DNA of 64,000 nt, from contig NZ_OX638201.1 of the NCBI RefSeq assembly GCF_951805225.1, positions 4,588,001 to 4,652,000 on the forward strand. Reading direction: 5' to 3'. Made by a program: the position numbers and the translations under genes. Shown one piece after another: positions 63,726-64,000 of this stretch (position 1 is the first letter of the stretch; every line of letters begins with the position of its first letter). The DNA is from an uncultured Flavobacterium sp. (GTDB lineage Bacteria; Bacteroidota; Bacteroidia; Flavobacteriales; Flavobacteriaceae). Below the pieces are notes generated by a model. It was not told the origin of the DNA and did not search any database. It saw only the letters and a program-made list of their open reading frames with translations.

Positions 63726-64000
63726 ATGTCAAAGCAAGTTCGTGTGCGTTTTGCACCAAGTCCAACAGGACCTTTACATATTGGCGGAGTTCGTACTGCC
63801 CTATTTAATTATTTATTTGCCAAAAAAAATAATGGCGTTTTTTATCTAAGAATTGAAGACACAGATCAGACTCGTTTTGTTCCTGGTGCCGAAGCTTATA
63901 TTATGGAAGCGCTTGAATGGTTAGGAATTTCTCCTGAAGAAACTGTTGGAAAAAACGAAAAATTTGGTCCATACAGACAAAGTGATCGTAAAGAATTATA
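63726..64000 (+). CDS. gltX: Glutamyl-tRNA synthetase, N-terminal part
   Basis: The first 91 codons of a class I synthetase that charges tRNA-Glu; the rest lies beyond the window. The N-terminus has Val-Arg-Phe-Ala-Pro-Ser-Pro-Thr-Gly with the HIGH-type His-Ile-Gly-Gly at about residues 18-21, then Arg-Ile-Glu-Asp-Thr-Asp-Gln-Thr-Arg near 44. These match the bacterial GltX family. A clear promoter and a 17-bp inverted repeat stand upstream, divergent from the DUF4175 gene. Confidence 0.95.
   Translation, partial: MSKQVRVRFAPSPTGPLHIGGVRTALFNYLFAKKNNGVFYLRIEDTDQTRFVPGAEAYIMEALEWLGISPEETVGKNEKFGPYRQSDRKEL

Overview
The window reads as chromosomal DNA of a Flavobacterium, close to the F. johnsoniae group. 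Supporting signs are low GC, promoters of the Bacteroidetes type (TTG, about 17-20 nt, TAnnTTTG), few Shine-Dalgarno sites, Bacteroidetes-only families (DUF4837, DUF4175, HU-CCDC81/SPOR protein, PorP/SprF) and type IX secretion (T9SS) sorting domains. No rRNA, tRNA, CRISPR array, prophage or canonical insertion sequence was seen.

Layout. 1-3.8 kb (minus): a partial DUF4837 lipoprotein, a LysM lytic transglycosylase and phosphoglycerate kinase. 4.0-39.1 kb (minus): one very large gliding-motility operon. Its order is a small secreted protein, a secreted beta-helix protein, a small linking protein, sprC, sprD, sprB and sprF. That is the seven-gene plan reported for F. johnsoniae. SprB here is a giant surface adhesin of 8385 residues made of SprB/Ig-like repeats with a T9SS type B sorting domain. 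SprF is its dedicated outer-membrane partner. SprD joins a PorP/SprF-like barrel to a roughly 975-residue Ala/Lys/Asp helix and a SPOR-like tail. Two long tandem duplications inside sprB (about 1.77 kb x3 and 1.73 kb x2+) and a 51-bp array in sprD suggest lengths that change by recombination.

39.5-43 kb (plus): DNA polymerase III delta', a DoxX-like protein, an acyl-CoA thioesterase and recA, followed by a terminator and an intergenic region with a possible small basic protein. 43.4-49.6 kb: a PlsC acyltransferase, a GxxExxY-family gene bracketed by a perfect 35-bp inverted repeat, trpS, a small membrane protein, dprA, an HU/SPOR protein and a secreted coiled-coil protein. 49.6-56.8 kb (minus): two tandem paralogous secreted proteins, a Pif1/RecD2-like helicase with a C-terminal HTH, an OmpH/Skp-like lipoprotein, a methyltransferase and a GNAT acetyltransferase. 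The gaps here carry REP-like palindromes and a diverged duplication.

56.8-60.2 kb is the most unusual non-coding part. Twelve copies of a palindrome matching the ParB-binding site parS (TGTTCCACGTGAAACA) flank mnmG, nine of them within 660 bp, and one forms the last codons of ybeY. This suggests an origin-proximal centromere region. 60.2-64 kb: ybeY overlapped by a DUF4175 membrane protein, then the divergent start of gltX.

Most genes are housekeeping. The points of most interest are the expanded sprB/sprD motility operon, the dense parS array and the inverted-repeat-bracketed GxxExxY gene.
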